From Pantoea stewartii subsp. stewartii (lineage in GTDB: Bacteria > Pseudomonadota > Gammaproteobacteria > Enterobacterales > Enterobacteriaceae): a stretch of 37,953 nt of DNA. Shown here one piece after another: positions 8,960-18,137 of the stretch. A program made the position numbers and the translations under genes. Each line of letters begins with the position of its first letter. Within the stretch, counting starts at the first letter, position 1. The notes under the pieces are model-generated. The model was not told the origin of the DNA and searched no databases. It was given only the letters and a program-made list of their open reading frames with translations. The DNA lies in NCBI RefSeq assembly GCF_008801695.1, contig NZ_VZPF01000051.1, positions 1-37,953 of the forward strand, written 5' to 3'.

Positions 8960-9665
8960 AACGGCGGTTACCCAAAATACGCAGCAGCATCAGGAACAGG
9001 TTGATGAAATCAAGATAGAGCGTCAGCGCGCCCATGATTGAGTAGCGGCGCAGGTTTTCCGTGTCACGCGCATCAATCTGCTCACCGATATTTTTCAGTT
9101 TCTGCGTGTCATACGCGGTCAGACCGACAAACACCACCACACCGATGTAGGTAATGGCCCACATCAATGCCGGGCTTTTCAGCCAGAAGTTCACCAGCGA
9201 GGCCAGCAGAATACCAATCAGCGCCATAAACAGCAGACTGCCCAGGCGGCTTAAATCACGTTTTGTGGTGTAGCCGTAGAACGTCATGGCACCAAACATC
9301 CCGGCCGTGACGAAGAACGTGCTGGCAATGGACGAATAGGTGTACACCAGAAAGATACTGGCCATGGTCAGCACGGTCAGGGCCGAATAGAGCATAAATA
9401 ACCCCGTCGCCACGGCCCCGCTCAGGCGATGCACCATACCTGAGAGGAAGAACACCAGCGCCAGTTGCACAATGATCAGGCCGAAGAAGGTGATGCGATT
9501 TGCAAACACCAGCTCCATCACCGCCGGTGTGCGCGCGGCAAACCAGGAGACGAAGGCAGTGAGTAACAAACCACAGGTCATCCAGCCATAAACCTGTGCC
9601 ATATAAGCCTGCAACCCACGAGATGCAGGCTGAACTATTGAATCATTCTGTGGATATCGGTCCAT
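8958..9665 (-). CDS. ybhL: Bax inhibitor-1 family inner-membrane protein YbhL
   Basis: Member of the BI-1/TMBIM (UPF0005) family, multi-pass inner-membrane proteins related to calcium-leak channels. The 235 residues contain about seven hydrophobic segments and the conserved C-terminal block FVGLTAYDTQKLK followed by ALTLYLDFINLFLMLLRI. The ATG at 9665 is preceded by AGAGGTG; an upstream ATG would add seven residues without a better site. Length and sequence match E. coli YbhL (234 residues). Its stop codon lies inside the T-tract of the ybhN terminator. No physiological role is certain in bacteria. Confidence 0.93.
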   Translation of the reverse strand: MDRYPQNDSIVQPASRGLQAYMAQVYGWMTCGLLLTAFVSWFAARTPAVMELVFANRITFFGLIIVQLALVFFLSGMVHRLSGAVATGLFMLYSALTVLTMASIFLVYTYSSIASTFFVTAGMFGAMTFYGYTTKRDLSRLGSLLFMALIGILLASLVNFWLKSPALMWAITYIGVVVFVGLTAYDTQKLKNIGEQIDARDTENLRRYSIMGALTLYLDFINLFLMLLRILGNRR

Positions 9666-9763
9666 GATGCACCTCTTGTTAAACAAATATGTTGTGCCCC
9701 AAAACGGGCTGTCTGAGTAAGTGTGGCACAGCTCTGTTCAACTGTGCCACAACGCCGTACTTA

Positions 9764-10855
9764 TCAACGTGACAGGCACTGCTGATAACGACTGTCGACG
9801 CGTTGAGCAAACCATGCCGTGGTTAAATTGCGGGTAATTTTAGGACTTTCAAGTCTGATGCCCGGCAACATTTCCCGTGGCAAAGGCTTTCCGGCCATCT
9901 TGTCTGCCAGCGTAAAAACCTGCTTCCACAGATCGCTGTCGCTGAAGTCCGCCTTTTCGCCCCGCTCCAGATCGTGGCGGATTTCGCGGTTGCTCATATC
10001 AATGCGTTTCGCCAGCGTCCGCACCGCCAGCTCCGTCGATCCTAGCGTGTCCGAACCATACTGAATCAGATCGCCATCCAGCGCCAGCTTCATCCCTGTC
10101 GCGCGGGCTACCGCCGCCTGGAACGCCGCATTGCGGCTGGCGTACCAGCCCGCATTGTAGTCCGCGAACCGGTAAAGCGGCTTGCTGTAGTCAGCCGGAT
10201 AGCCCAGCAGGTGCATTGTGCCGAAATAGACACCGCCATGACGCGTGAAAACTTCACGGCGAATGGAACCGTCAACCGGCCATGGATAGCCTTTGGCATG
10301 GGCTTCTGCAAACGCAATACTCACCTGCATCGGTCCGCCGGTATGAACAGGGTTGAGGTTGCCAAACAGCTTCTGCCCCATGGGTACCATCTCAATAAAG
10401 TCATCGAAAATGGCGCTCAGATCTTTTTCACTTTTCGCCTTATCCAGCCGCGCAGCGTAGCTTTCGCCATTACTGGACTTGATTAACAGCGCGGTGCGCA
10501 CTAAAAATGCCGGAACATGCACCTTCGCCGCCCGGCGGTCGATCTCCTCCCAGGCGATTTTTGCCATACCGGGTACGGTGCCGTTGGCGTCAAATCCTGA
10601 CTCCTGGCCCGCCACCGCAATAACTGCGCACAAATTACTGTCGCTGGCGGTCAGGCCCTGGGTACGGAACGAAATATAGATATCGTCAGCCCAGCCTGAT
10701 TTATCGCTGACACCGGCGGGCAGCAGGCGCTGAATATGCGCTTTGACATCCTCAGGTTGCCTGGCGGGCGCTTCTGGTGTTTTTTTGCTGCTACAACCCG
10801 CCAGTATCAGGATAGCGAGCAACGTCAGGCGTTTGGGGAATGAAATGAATGACAT
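9764..10855 (-). CDS. yaiW: DUF1615 (YaiW-like) outer-membrane lipoprotein
   Basis: Predicted lipoprotein of 363 residues. The signal peptide ends in the lipobox LILAGC with the acylated cysteine at 21; serine at +2 favours the outer membrane. The rest is soluble and matches the DUF1615 family that includes E. coli YaiW, a surface-exposed lipoprotein linked to peptide uptake with SbmA. GQESGFDANGTVPGMAKIAW resembles a lytic-transglycosylase-like fold, but no activity can be claimed. The ATG at 10855 follows AGAGGACAG; the longer frame from 11026 is rejected because it places the signal peptide internally. It is divergent from the DUF1264 lipoprotein gene, 106 bases apart. sbmA is not in this window. 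Confidence 0.82.
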   Translation of the reverse strand: MSFISFPKRLTLLAILILAGCSSKKTPEAPARQPEDVKAHIQRLLPAGVSDKSGWADDIYISFRTQGLTASDSNLCAVIAVAGQESGFDANGTVPGMAKIAWEEIDRRAAKVHVPAFLVRTALLIKSSNGESYAARLDKAKSEKDLSAIFDDFIEMVPMGQKLFGNLNPVHTGGPMQVSIAFAEAHAKGYPWPVDGSIRREVFTRHGGVYFGTMHLLGYPADYSKPLYRFADYNAGWYASRNAAFQAAVARATGMKLALDGDLIQYGSDTLGSTELAVRTLAKRIDMSNREIRHDLERGEKADFSDSDLWKQVFTLADKMAGKPLPREMLPGIRLESPKITRNLTTAWFAQRVDSRYQQCLSR

Positions 10856-10961
10856 ACCTGTCCTCTGAGGCAAGAAGAGTAGCTTAACACTGCGCCGCTT
10901 CGCAGGGCAGATACGATTATCTGCACTAAGGTTATCTCTTTTCACGAAAAAGGGATGTTTT

Positions 10962-11747
10962 ATGTCAAAACGCTGGACACTTATCGCACTGAGCCTGCTG
11001 CTGGCCGGCTGCGGCGGCAATAACACACCGGCTCAGGTCAGTTCGCCGGGTGCCCCCACTTCACCGACGCTAAAAGCGCTGGACAGCGGCGCGGCCGTGC
11101 TGCAGTCCCGCCCGCCCATTGATGCGATCAATGCCTATCTGGATGGTTTTCATTTCTATAACGGCGACAAGAACGGCCAGATGGAAGCCCATCACTATGT
11201 GACGGTCCTGAATGATGATGTGATGCAGGCGGTGATTTATGACGGTAATACGCGCGATGCGCGCCTGATGGGCGTGGAATATATTATCAGTGAGCGCCTG
11301 TACCGCACCCTGCCCGCCGAAGAGAAAAAACTGTGGCACAGTCATCAGTACGAGGTGAAATCCGGTTCACTGGTCGCGCCCGGCCTGCCGGCCGTCGCAG
11401 AAAAAGCGCTGATGACGCGCATCGTCAACACGTACGGGAAAACCTGGCATACCTGGCACACCGACCGCGACAAGCAACTGCCCATTGGCATTCCGGCGCT
11501 GATGATGGGCTTTACCGCCGACGGGCAAATGGATGCGCGCTTGCTGGCCGATCGCGACCGCCGTTTTGACATCGACAGTCAAAAAATTCGTGCTGAACGG
11601 GCGGATATCGTCGCACATCCCGTAGTGCCCGGCGCCAATGCCTGGCAGGACGGTGACGTGATTCAGCTTCGGCGAGGACAAGGCGGCGGTGAACACGCGC
11701 ACGGCAACACGCAGTTTGCTCCCGCCGAACAGCGAGGTACGCCTTAA
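10962..11747 (+). CDS. DUF1264 (oil body-associated protein-like) lipoprotein
   Basis: Predicted lipoprotein of 261 residues. The N-terminus MSKRWTLIALSLLLAGCGG has a short signal peptide and lipobox with cysteine at 17, and glycine at +2 points to the outer membrane. The mature part matches the DUF1264/OBAP family: a DGFHFYNGD segment, MEAHHYVTVLNDDVMQAVIYDG, and the GVEYIISERLYRTLPAEEKKLWHSH block. The family is best known from plant oil-body proteins, but its biochemical function is unknown. AGGG precedes the ATG. It is absent from this place in E. coli and sits head-to-head with the YaiW-like lipoprotein gene. Its stop overlaps the moaE stop by four bases, tail to tail. Confidence 0.83.
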   Translation: MSKRWTLIALSLLLAGCGGNNTPAQVSSPGAPTSPTLKALDSGAAVLQSRPPIDAINAYLDGFHFYNGDKNGQMEAHHYVTVLNDDVMQAVIYDGNTRDARLMGVEYIISERLYRTLPAEEKKLWHSHQYEVKSGSLVAPGLPAVAEKALMTRIVNTYGKTWHTWHTDRDKQLPIGIPALMMGFTADGQMDARLLADRDRRFDIDSQKIRAERADIVAHPVVPGANAWQDGDVIQLRRGQGGGEHAHGNTQFAPAEQRGTP

Positions 11748-12196
11748 TCCCAGCGCTGCGCAGCCACGTGATCGCTGCTGCGTGCATCGACCCAGCGATC
11801 GCCCTGCCCGGTGGTTTCCCGTTTCCAGAACGGGGCGCGGTTTTTCAGGTAATCCATGATGAATTCCGCAGCGGCAAAGGCGCTGCTGCGGTGCGCACTG
11901 GTGACGCCGACAAAGACAATCTCATCGCCGGGAAACAGTTCACCAATGCGGTGGATGACAGAGACGCGCTGAAGCGGCCAGCGCTGGCGCGCCTCGTCAG
12001 TAATTTCCTGCAGCGCCTTCTCGGTCATACCGGGATAATGTTCCAGCGTCAGGGCCGCAACATCATCGCCCAGGTTGTGATTGCGCACTTTGCCCGTGAA
12101 CGTGACAACAGCGCCGTCTGCGTTGCACCCTGCCAGCCACTGGTATTCCTGCGCCATCGCAAAGGGCGCGGGACCGACCCGAATTTGCGTGTCCAT
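11744..12196 (-). CDS. moaE: Molybdopterin synthase catalytic subunit MoaE
   Basis: Large subunit of molybdopterin synthase. With thiocarboxylated MoaD it inserts the dithiolene sulfurs into cyclic pyranopterin monophosphate. Its 150 residues equal E. coli MoaE. Visible family blocks are VTFTGKVRNHNLG, LTLEHYPGMTEKALQEI, VIHRIGEL, and the active-site region VTSAHRSSAFAAAEFIMDYLKNRAPFWKRE with its essential lysines. The ATG directly abuts the moaD TAA, so the two subunits are translated together. It is the last gene of the moaABCDE operon and ends overlapping the converging lipoprotein gene. Confidence 0.97.
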   Translation of the reverse strand: MDTQIRVGPAPFAMAQEYQWLAGCNADGAVVTFTGKVRNHNLGDDVAALTLEHYPGMTEKALQEITDEARQRWPLQRVSVIHRIGELFPGDEIVFVGVTSAHRSSAFAAAEFIMDYLKNRAPFWKRETTGQGDRWVDARSSDHVAAQRWD

Positions 12197-12442
12197 TTAT
12201 CCTCCGGTAACGGGTGGGAAAAAGGCGACTTCATCGCCGTCCTGTAAAGGGTGCGTCATGGGGCGTAGCGTCTGGTTAACCGCCGCCAGTAATCGTTCGC
12301 TGTCGAGCGCCAGCGCCCAGCGTTCGCCCTGCTGAGACAACGCTGTCCGCAGCGCCGCGACGTCGGGATAGTCGGCGGCCAGCGTCAGCGAGTCCGTGCC
12401 CACCAGCTCCCGCACCTGCGCAAAAAACAGCACCTTAATCAT
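12197..12442 (-). CDS. moaD: Molybdopterin synthase sulfur carrier subunit MoaD
   Basis: Ubiquitin-like sulfur carrier of 81 residues. It ends in the required Gly-Gly (FFPPVTGG), which MoeB adenylates and a sulfurtransferase converts to thiocarboxylate. The start at 12442 ([15 protein letters not shown]) matches the family; the longer open frame runs into moaC and is rejected. It overlaps the end of moaC by eight bases and touches moaE, so moaC, moaD and moaE are translationally linked. Confidence 0.96.
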   Translation of the reverse strand: MIKVLFFAQVRELVGTDSLTLAADYPDVAALRTALSQQGERWALALDSERLLAAVNQTLRPMTHPLQDGDEVAFFPPVTGG

Positions 12443-12920
12443 GGGCTGCCGCCTGAAAATCGCCGCTTTTGCCGCCGCTTTTATGCAGCAGGCGCAGCCG
12501 ATCAATCACGATATCTTTCTGGACGGCTTTGCACATGTCATAGATGGTCAGCGCCGCCACGGAAGCCGCCGTCAGGGCTTCCATTTCTACCCCGGTTTTC
12601 CCCGTCAGCCGACACAGCGAGGTGATGCGAACCCGGTTCAATTCGGGTTCCGCGACCAGGTTGATCTCCACTTTGCTCAGCATAAGCGGATGACAGAGTG
12701 GGATCAGTTCCCAGGTGCGTTTTGCCGCCTGAATACCGGCAATGCGCGCTGTGGCGAACACATCACCCTTGTGGTGACGGCCTTCCATGATCATCTGTAA
12801 CGTTTCTGGCTTCATCAGTACCAGCACGTCGGCCTGCGCTTCGCGTACCGTATCGTCTTTGGTGGAAACATCCACTATGTGGGCTTCGCCCGCGGCGTTG
12901 ATGTGGGTAAGTTGTGACAT
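12435..12920 (-). CDS. moaC: Cyclic pyranopterin monophosphate synthase MoaC
   Basis: Second enzyme of molybdenum cofactor synthesis. It converts the MoaA product 3',8-cyclo-7,8-dihydro-GTP to cyclic pyranopterin monophosphate. The protein has 161 residues, the usual length. Conserved blocks are [41 protein letters not shown] (with the catalytic lysine in AAKRT), [13 protein letters not shown] and the C-terminal KSGGKSGDF. It lies two bases after moaB and overlaps moaD by eight bases. Confidence 0.97.
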   Translation of the reverse strand: MSQLTHINAAGEAHIVDVSTKDDTVREAQADVLVLMKPETLQMIMEGRHHKGDVFATARIAGIQAAKRTWELIPLCHPLMLSKVEINLVAEPELNRVRITSLCRLTGKTGVEMEALTAASVAALTIYDMCKAVQKDIVIDRLRLLHKSGGKSGDFQAAAHD

Positions 12921-12922
12921 GC

Positions 12923-13438
12923 TTAAAGCTTCTTTAAATGAGTGACAAAATTGCAGGGACGCGTACGCGCATCCAGTTGGTCAGCGATGATGCGTTCCCA
13001 CGCGGTGGTACAGGCTGACGTTGAGCCCGGGACCGCAAAGATCAACGTCTGGTTAGCGAGACCGGCCACCGCACGGGACTGCAATGTCGAGCCGCCAATG
13101 TCTTCGTAAGACACCATGCGGAACAGCTCGCCAAAGCCGTCAATCTCCCGATCGAACAACGGCAGCAGCGCCTCAGGCGTGCTGTTTTTCGCATTGAAGC
13201 CGGTGCCGCCATTAATAATGACCACCTGGACATCTTCACTGGCGATCCAGCGCGACACAATCGCGCGAATACGGTAAACATTGTCGGGAACAATGGCGTG
13301 ATCGATCACGCTGTGGCCCGCCTCGGCTGCCGCTTCACGCAGATAATCGCCGGAGGTATCGCTGCTGGCATCACGGCTGTCAGAGACCGTCAGCATAGCG
13401 AGCTGTAACGGTTGAAACGTGCTGGCTGATTTGCCCAT
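12923..13438 (-). CDS. moaB: Molybdenum cofactor biosynthesis protein MoaB
   Basis: MogA/MoaB-fold protein, 171 residues, against about 170 in E. coli. The molybdopterin-binding motif is seen as [20 protein letters not shown], and [16 protein letters not shown] and [15 protein letters not shown] follow, as in the MoaB/MogA family. MogA adenylylates molybdopterin; MoaB is structurally alike but its role in enterobacteria appears dispensable. It is the second gene of the moa operon, 14 bases after moaA. Confidence 0.95.
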   Translation of the reverse strand: MGKSASTFQPLQLAMLTVSDSRDASSDTSGDYLREAAAEAGHSVIDHAIVPDNVYRIRAIVSRWIASEDVQVVIINGGTGFNAKNSTPEALLPLFDREIDGFGELFRMVSYEDIGGSTLQSRAVAGLANQTLIFAVPGSTSACTTAWERIIADQLDARTRPCNFVTHLKKL

Positions 13439-13452
13439 GTCTGCTCCTGCAG

Positions 13453-14439
13453 TTAACCGCCAATATAAGAAAGATTTTGTGTAATACCGGTATTTCCCTG
13501 TAACAGGAAATGCGTCTGCTTCTTCTGGCCCAGGCTGCTGGCAATGCGTGCCTGAAGTTCATCTTGCTGGTCGTCAGAGGCCAGCAGATCGCGTAAAGGA
13601 ATCCCGCCATCGCCAAACAGGCAGAGATGCAAATTTCCCTGTGCGGAAACCCGCAGACGGTTGCAGCTGGCGCAGAAATCTTTGGAATACGGCATGATCA
13701 GCCCGATTTCACCGACGTAATCCGGATGATAAAACACCTGGGCCGGGCCATCACTGCGGCCGCTGATACGACGCTGCCAGCCCTGAGCAATCAGCTGATC
13801 GCGGATAACTTCGCCCGAGACATGCTGCTGGCGAAACAGCGCACCGCCCTCGCCGGTTTCCATCAGTTCGATAAAACGCAGCTGGATGGGACGCGTACGG
13901 ATCCAGTCAAGAAAGGTCGCCAGATGGTGGCTGTTGACATCGCGCATCAGCACGCTGTTGACTTTGACCTGGCTAAAACCCGCCTCAAAAGCCGCGTCAA
14001 TCCCGGCCATCACCTGGTGGAACTTGTCCTGACCGGTAATCGCATGAAACTGACGTGCATCGAGGCTGTCCACGCTGACGTTCAGCGCGGTCAGTCCCGC
14101 GTCGCGCCACTGCTTAATATCGCGCGCCAGTCGGTAGCCATTGGTGGTGACCGCAATCTGGCGAATCGCAGCATTTTCGTTAACCGCGGCGATAATGTCG
14201 GTGAAATCACGACGTAAAGAGGGCTCACCGCCGGTCAGACGCACTTTTTCAGTGCCCGCCGCCGCAAAGGCGCGCGTGACACGGCGAATTTCATCCAGTG
14301 AGAGAAAGCTTTTATTGCGGATACCGTTTGGCTGATAACCCTCCGGCAGGCAATAGGTACAACGGAAATTACAGACATCCGTGACCGAGAGGCGCAAGTA
14401 ATAAAACTTACGCGCAAATGCATCAGTAAATTGTGACAC
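13453..14439 (-). CDS. moaA: GTP 3',8-cyclase MoaA
   Basis: Radical SAM enzyme that starts molybdenum cofactor synthesis by cyclising GTP. The SAM cluster motif CxxxCxxC is at 23, 27 and 30 ([10 protein letters not shown]). A second cluster region is [17 protein letters not shown], and the C-terminus ends in the catalytic Gly-Gly (LSYIGG). I choose the GTG at 14439 (328 residues), where homology to E. coli MoaA begins. A CTG one codon earlier aligns with the E. coli ATG and would give 329. ATGs at 14475 and 14487 lie in the leader that resembles the Moco riboswitch, and would add 12-16 residues. AAAGG sits nine bases before the GTG. Confidence 0.92.
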   Translation of the reverse strand: MSQFTDAFARKFYYLRLSVTDVCNFRCTYCLPEGYQPNGIRNKSFLSLDEIRRVTRAFAAAGTEKVRLTGGEPSLRRDFTDIIAAVNENAAIRQIAVTTNGYRLARDIKQWRDAGLTALNVSVDSLDARQFHAITGQDKFHQVMAGIDAAFEAGFSQVKVNSVLMRDVNSHHLATFLDWIRTRPIQLRFIELMETGEGGALFRQQHVSGEVIRDQLIAQGWQRRISGRSDGPAQVFYHPDYVGEIGLIMPYSKDFCASCNRLRVSAQGNLHLCLFGDGGIPLRDLLASDDQQDELQARIASSLGQKKQTHFLLQGNTGITQNLSYIGG

Positions 14440-14445
14440 CAGAGA

Positions 14446-14553
14446 ACACCTTTCCAGTTCGGGAGATGCAGTCATTTCTTCCTGCACCCTGGCAGCGCGG
14501 AGGCTACGGCCTGAATCCCCTATCCGCAGACGTAGGCATTCAGGCTTGAGTGT
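14446..14553 (-). promoter_or_regulatory. Probable molybdenum cofactor (Moco) riboswitch, moaA leader
   Basis: On the minus strand an ACAC near 14553 can pair with GUGU near 14446 to close a multi-stem leader just before moaA. Inside it are a GCCTGAAT / ATTCAGGC stem and a TGCAG / CTGCA stem around the loop GAAGAAATGA. Recalled E. coli moaA leader sequence has the same loop with different but still complementary stem bases, which is the covariation expected of the Moco RNA. Binding of Moco would lower moaA translation. The assignment rests on memory of the E. coli leader, not on a covariance-model search. Confidence 0.7.
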
Positions 14554-14554
14554 A

Positions 14555-14574
14555 CGTTAACCGGCTGATTAACG
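14555..14574. promoter_or_regulatory. Inverted repeat at the moaA promoter
   Basis: CGTTAA-N8-TTAACG is a perfect 6-bp inverted repeat directly upstream of the riboswitch 5' end, where the moaA transcription start should be. ModE is known to act at E. coli moaA and its half-site begins CGTTA, but the spacing here is shorter than at modA. The regulator is therefore uncertain. Confidence 0.35.
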
Positions 14575-14765
14575 CGGTATACAGATGGTAGCGCGATTAG
14601 GGTAAATGCGCCATCCACGGCTTTTACTCTGTGTGCGCAGTAACGTTAACTTTCACCGTATTTCGCGCCCGGGATACGGTAAACTACCGGTCATAAACTG
14701 ACACACATCATCCTCGTCTGCACCCTGCGCGTTTCACGCCTCTGCAGACGCGAAAAAGGAGAAAT
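14575..14765. other. Divergent moaA-yvcK intergenic region
   Basis: Together with the riboswitch this forms a gap of about 325 bases between divergent genes. It must hold the promoters of both. AAGGAG lies just before the yvcK ATG. I see a TAACGTTA palindrome near 14640 but no site that I can name with confidence, and no small gene. Confidence 0.35.
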
Positions 14766-15671
14766 ATGAATCGAACACTGGCGGACCTGGATCGCGTCGT
14801 GGCACTGGGCGGCGGACATGGATTAGGTCGCGTGATGTCGGCCTTGTCACCACTGGGTTCGCGCCTGACCGGCATCGTTACCACCACTGATAACGGTGGC
14901 TCCACCGGCCGCATCCGTCGGGCTGAAGGCGGTATCGCCTGGGGCGATCTGCGCAACTGCATTAACCAGTTGATTACCGAGCCCAGCGTCGCGTCCGCGA
15001 TGTTCGAATACCGCTTTACCGGCAATGGCGAACTGGCCGGGCACAATCTGGGCAATTTAATACTGAAAGCGCTGGATCATCTGAGCGTGCGTCCGCTGGA
15101 AGTGGTCAATATCATCCGAAATCTGCTAAAAGTTGACGCGTTTTTAATCCCGATGTCTGAACATCCGGTGGATTTGATGGCAACGGATGACGAAGGCAAT
15201 GCCGTTTATGGTGAAACCGCCATTGATGAGATGCGCGCACCACCACAGGCGTTAATGCTGCATCCTGTGGTGCAACCGACGCGCGAAGCGCTCGATGCCG
15301 TTGCAGAAGCCGATTTGATTCTGATTGGGCCAGGCAGCTTCTACACCAGCCTGATGCCCATTCTGTTAATGAAAGAGATGGCGCAGGCGCTGCGCCGCAC
15401 GCCCGCGAACATGGTGTTTATCGGCAACCTGGGCCGTGAACTCAGTCCGGCGGCGGCGGCGCTGACCGTGGCGGATAAGCTGAGAATAATGGAAGAGGCG
15501 ATTGGTAAACGGGTCATCGACGCCGTGGTTGTCGGACCGGCCACGGACGTCAGTCTGATCGACAACCGCCTGATCATCCAGGAGCCGCTGGAGGCCGCAG
15601 ATATTAAATATCGTCACGACCGCCAGCTGCTGCGCGGCGCGCTGGAGCACGCCATCCAGCGGTTTAACTGA
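14766..15671 (+). CDS. yvcK: YvcK/CofD-like protein (gluconeogenesis factor family)
   Basis: Member of the CofD/YvcK family (E. coli YbhK), 301 residues against 302. It begins with the nucleotide-binding [17 protein letters not shown] and continues with [17 protein letters not shown] and [10 protein letters not shown]. Further on it has [18 protein letters not shown], all typical of this family. In Bacillus YvcK is needed for growth on gluconeogenic carbon sources and binds UDP-sugars; the enterobacterial role is not established. AAGGAG precedes the ATG. Its stop is one base from the uvrB stop on the opposite strand, leaving no room for a terminator between them. Confidence 0.95.
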   Translation: MNRTLADLDRVVALGGGHGLGRVMSALSPLGSRLTGIVTTTDNGGSTGRIRRAEGGIAWGDLRNCINQLITEPSVASAMFEYRFTGNGELAGHNLGNLILKALDHLSVRPLEVVNIIRNLLKVDAFLIPMSEHPVDLMATDDEGNAVYGETAIDEMRAPPQALMLHPVVQPTREALDAVAEADLILIGPGSFYTSLMPILLMKEMAQALRRTPANMVFIGNLGRELSPAAAALTVADKLRIMEEAIGKRVIDAVVVGPATDVSLIDNRLIIQEPLEAADIKYRHDRQLLRGALEHAIQRFN

Positions 15672-15672
15672 C

Positions 15673-17694
15673 TCAGGACACCGCGATAAACAAGGTGCGC
15701 AGTTCCTGGAGCTGATCGCGCAGGCCAGCAGCCTGTTCGAACTCCAGGTTTTGCGCATGCTGCTGCATCTGCCCTTCCAGTTCGTGAATCTTTTTCTGCA
15801 ACGCCTGCGGTGACAACGCCAGGTAAACCGTCTCTGTCTCGGCGGCGTTGCGCTTGCCGGGTTTGGCTTTACCCAGCGTTTTCACCACGTTATTGCCCAG
15901 TTCCAGAATATCGGTGATTTTCTTATTCAGGCCCTGCGGTACGATGCCATTCTCTTCGTTGTAGCGCTGCTGCTTCTCACGACGGCGCTCGGTTTCTTCA
16001 ATGGCGCGCGCCATGGAAGGCGTGATCTTATCGCCGTAGAGGATCGCTTTACCATTGATGTTACGTGCAGCGCGCCCGATGGTCTGGATCAGGGAGCGCT
16101 CGGAACGCAAGAAGCCCTCTTTATCGGCATCCAGAATGGCCACCAGCGAGACTTCTGGCATATCCAGCCCTTCACGCAGCAGGTTGATGCCCACCAGCAC
16201 ATCAAATTTGCCCAGGCGCAGGTCGCGAATAATTTCCATGCGCTCGACGGTATCGATGTCAGAGTGCAGATAGCGCACCTTTTCACCGTGTTCTTCCAGG
16301 TACTCCGTCAGGTCTTCGGCCATACGTTTGGTGAGCACCGTAACCAGTACGCGTTCATTGACGTTAACGCGCTGGCGGATCTCTGACAGCAAATCGTCCA
16401 CCTGAGTCGCCACGGGCCGCACCTCAAGGATCGGATCCAGCAGCCCCGTCGGACGCACCACCTGATCGATCACCTCATCGCCCGATTTTTCCAGCTCGTA
16501 TTTGCCTGGCGTGGCGGAGACATAAATGGTCTGAGGGGCCAGCGCCTCGAACTCTTCAAACTTCATGGGGCGGTTGTCCAGCGCCGAAGGCAGGCGGAAG
16601 CCATATTCGACTAACGTCTCTTTACGCGCCCTGTCCCCGCGGTACATGCCGCCAATCTGCGGAATGGTTACGTGCGACTCATCGACGACCAGCAGGCCAT
16701 CCGCCGGCAGATAGTCAAATAAGGTCGGCGGCGCTTCCCCCGGTCCGCGGCCAGACAGATAGCGGGAGTAGTTTTCGATACCAGAGCAGTATCCCAGCTC
16801 CCCCATCATTTCGAGGTCAAACTGCGTCCGTTGGGTAATACGCTGCTCTTCCAGCAGTTTGTTGTTTTCCAGCAGGATCTTGCGCCGTTCGGCCAGTTCA
16901 ACCTTGATGTCTTCCATGGCCTGCAGGATACGCTCACGCGGCGTGACGTAGTGCGTTTTAGGGTAAATGGTAAAGCGCGGCACTACCGATTCGACCTGAC
17001 CGGTAAGCGGGTCAAACAGGGACAGCCGCTCCACCTCTTCATCGAATAATTCAACCCGCAGGGCCATATCGTCAGATTCGGCCGGGAAGATATCAATGAC
17101 TTCGCCCCGGACCCGGAACGTCCCGCGCTGAAACGCCTGATCGTTACGCGTGTACTGTAACTCCGACAGGCGACGCAGGATGCTGCGCTGATCGATAATC
17201 ATGCCGCGCGTTAAGTGCAGCATCATTTTCAGATACAGATCGGGATCGCCCAGGCCGTAGATGGCAGACACGGAGGCCACAACAATCACGTCGCGCCGTT
17301 CCAGCAACGCTTTCGTCGCGGAGAGGCGCATTTGCTCGATATGTTCGTTAACCGACGCATCCTTTTCAATAAAGGTATCCGAACTGGGCACGTAAGCTTC
17401 GGGCTGGTAGTAGTCATAGTACGAGACAAAAAACTCTACGGCGTTTTCGGGAAAGAACTCCTTCATCTCGCCATACAGTTGCGCCGCCAGCGTCTTATTA
17501 GGAGCCAGCACCATGGTAGGACGATTCAGGTCGGCAATAACGTTAGCAACGGTAAAGGTTTTACCCGATCCAGTTACGCCTAACAGCGTCTGGTGCGCCA
17601 GGCCGTCTTCCAGTCCGGCTTCCAGACGGCGGATCGCTTCCGGCTGATCGCCAGAAGGCTTGAAAGCGGAGTTCAGTTTAAAATCTTTACTCAT
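15673..17694 (-). CDS. uvrB: Excinuclease ABC subunit UvrB
   Basis: Damage-verification helicase of nucleotide excision repair. It is loaded by UvrA and recruits UvrC. Its 673 residues equal E. coli UvrB. Walker A GVTGSGKT is at 39-46; the beta-hairpin that clamps one DNA strand is the Tyr-rich [12 protein letters not shown] near 92-103. The DESH-type motif II is in [11 protein letters not shown], and helicase motif VI is in QTIGRAARN. The UVR domain that contacts UvrA/UvrC is at the C-terminus ([19 protein letters not shown]). A LexA-like site lies upstream at 17772-17791, consistent with SOS control. It converges on yvcK with a one-base gap. Confidence 0.98.
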   Translation of the reverse strand: MSKDFKLNSAFKPSGDQPEAIRRLEAGLEDGLAHQTLLGVTGSGKTFTVANVIADLNRPTMVLAPNKTLAAQLYGEMKEFFPENAVEFFVSYYDYYQPEAYVPSSDTFIEKDASVNEHIEQMRLSATKALLERRDVIVVASVSAIYGLGDPDLYLKMMLHLTRGMIIDQRSILRRLSELQYTRNDQAFQRGTFRVRGEVIDIFPAESDDMALRVELFDEEVERLSLFDPLTGQVESVVPRFTIYPKTHYVTPRERILQAMEDIKVELAERRKILLENNKLLEEQRITQRTQFDLEMMGELGYCSGIENYSRYLSGRGPGEAPPTLFDYLPADGLLVVDESHVTIPQIGGMYRGDRARKETLVEYGFRLPSALDNRPMKFEEFEALAPQTIYVSATPGKYELEKSGDEVIDQVVRPTGLLDPILEVRPVATQVDDLLSEIRQRVNVNERVLVTVLTKRMAEDLTEYLEEHGEKVRYLHSDIDTVERMEIIRDLRLGKFDVLVGINLLREGLDMPEVSLVAILDADKEGFLRSERSLIQTIGRAARNINGKAILYGDKITPSMARAIEETERRREKQQRYNEENGIVPQGLNKKITDILELGNNVVKTLGKAKPGKRNAAETETVYLALSPQALQKKIHELEGQMQQHAQNLEFEQAAGLRDQLQELRTLFIAVS

Positions 17695-17771
17695 GAATGC
17701 GGTTCCTGCAGAAGAAAGACGGCGGGCAGCCCATTATTTTACTCTGCTATGGCAATTTTGCCAGAAAAAAA

Positions 17772-17791
17772 TACTGGATATAATACCAGTG
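17772..17791 (-). promoter_or_regulatory. LexA (SOS)-like operator of uvrB
   Basis: The near-palindrome TACTGG-N8-CCAGTG fits the LexA consensus CTGT-N8-ACAG except that both inner positions are G/C, giving CTGG-N8-CCAG. The E. coli uvrB box also has CCAG on one side. On the minus strand the central TATTAT could be the uvrB -10 element, so LexA binding would block it. The site is about 77 bases before the ATG. Confidence 0.6.
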
Positions 17792-18079
17792 ATGATGCAC
17801 AGTATTGTCGCCAGGTTTTACTTGACTCTGGCACTTTTGCCCAGGCAAACACCCGTTTTTGTTGCGCAAGGTTATCCCCAAGCGACGTATTGATTTAACA
17901 TTTGTCAAGCCTGTGTCATAAAATTGCAGTTTGATGAATCGCGTCCAATCCGGCAGGCTTGTTTTTTACTAACACACTGATTTTTAATAGGAAGTAAAAA
18001 AGCCCAGATTGTCATCATTACGTGACCAGGCCGCGTATTTCCTCGCTTCTAACCTGTTTTCATTATCTAATGCACAAGG

Positions 18080-18137
18080 TTATCCACAGGAATAGTGGAT
18101 AACTGATGAGAGGCCTTGGAATATCGGCTGTGCATAA
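18080..18137. other. DARS1-like DnaA-box cluster
   Basis: Three DnaA boxes: TTATCCACA forward at 18080-18088, TTATCCACT in reverse at 18094-18102 (five bases apart, facing each other), and TTATGCACA in reverse at 18129-18137. Two fit TTATNCACA exactly and one has a single end mismatch. E. coli DARS1, which converts ADP-DnaA to ATP-DnaA, is a DnaA-box cluster located between uvrB and bioD, the same position. A weaker box, TAATGCACA, precedes at 18068. Function here is inferred from position and box content. Confidence 0.72.

Noticed and set aside
13627..14217. 196-codon plus-strand frame across moaA
   Set aside because: Antisense to a clear radical SAM enzyme, with no domain or start signal.
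17593..17898. Plus-strand frame running from the uvrB start into the intergenic gap
   Set aside because: Half of it is antisense to uvrB, the rest crosses the uvrB promoter and LexA-like site, and it lacks a ribosome site and similarity.
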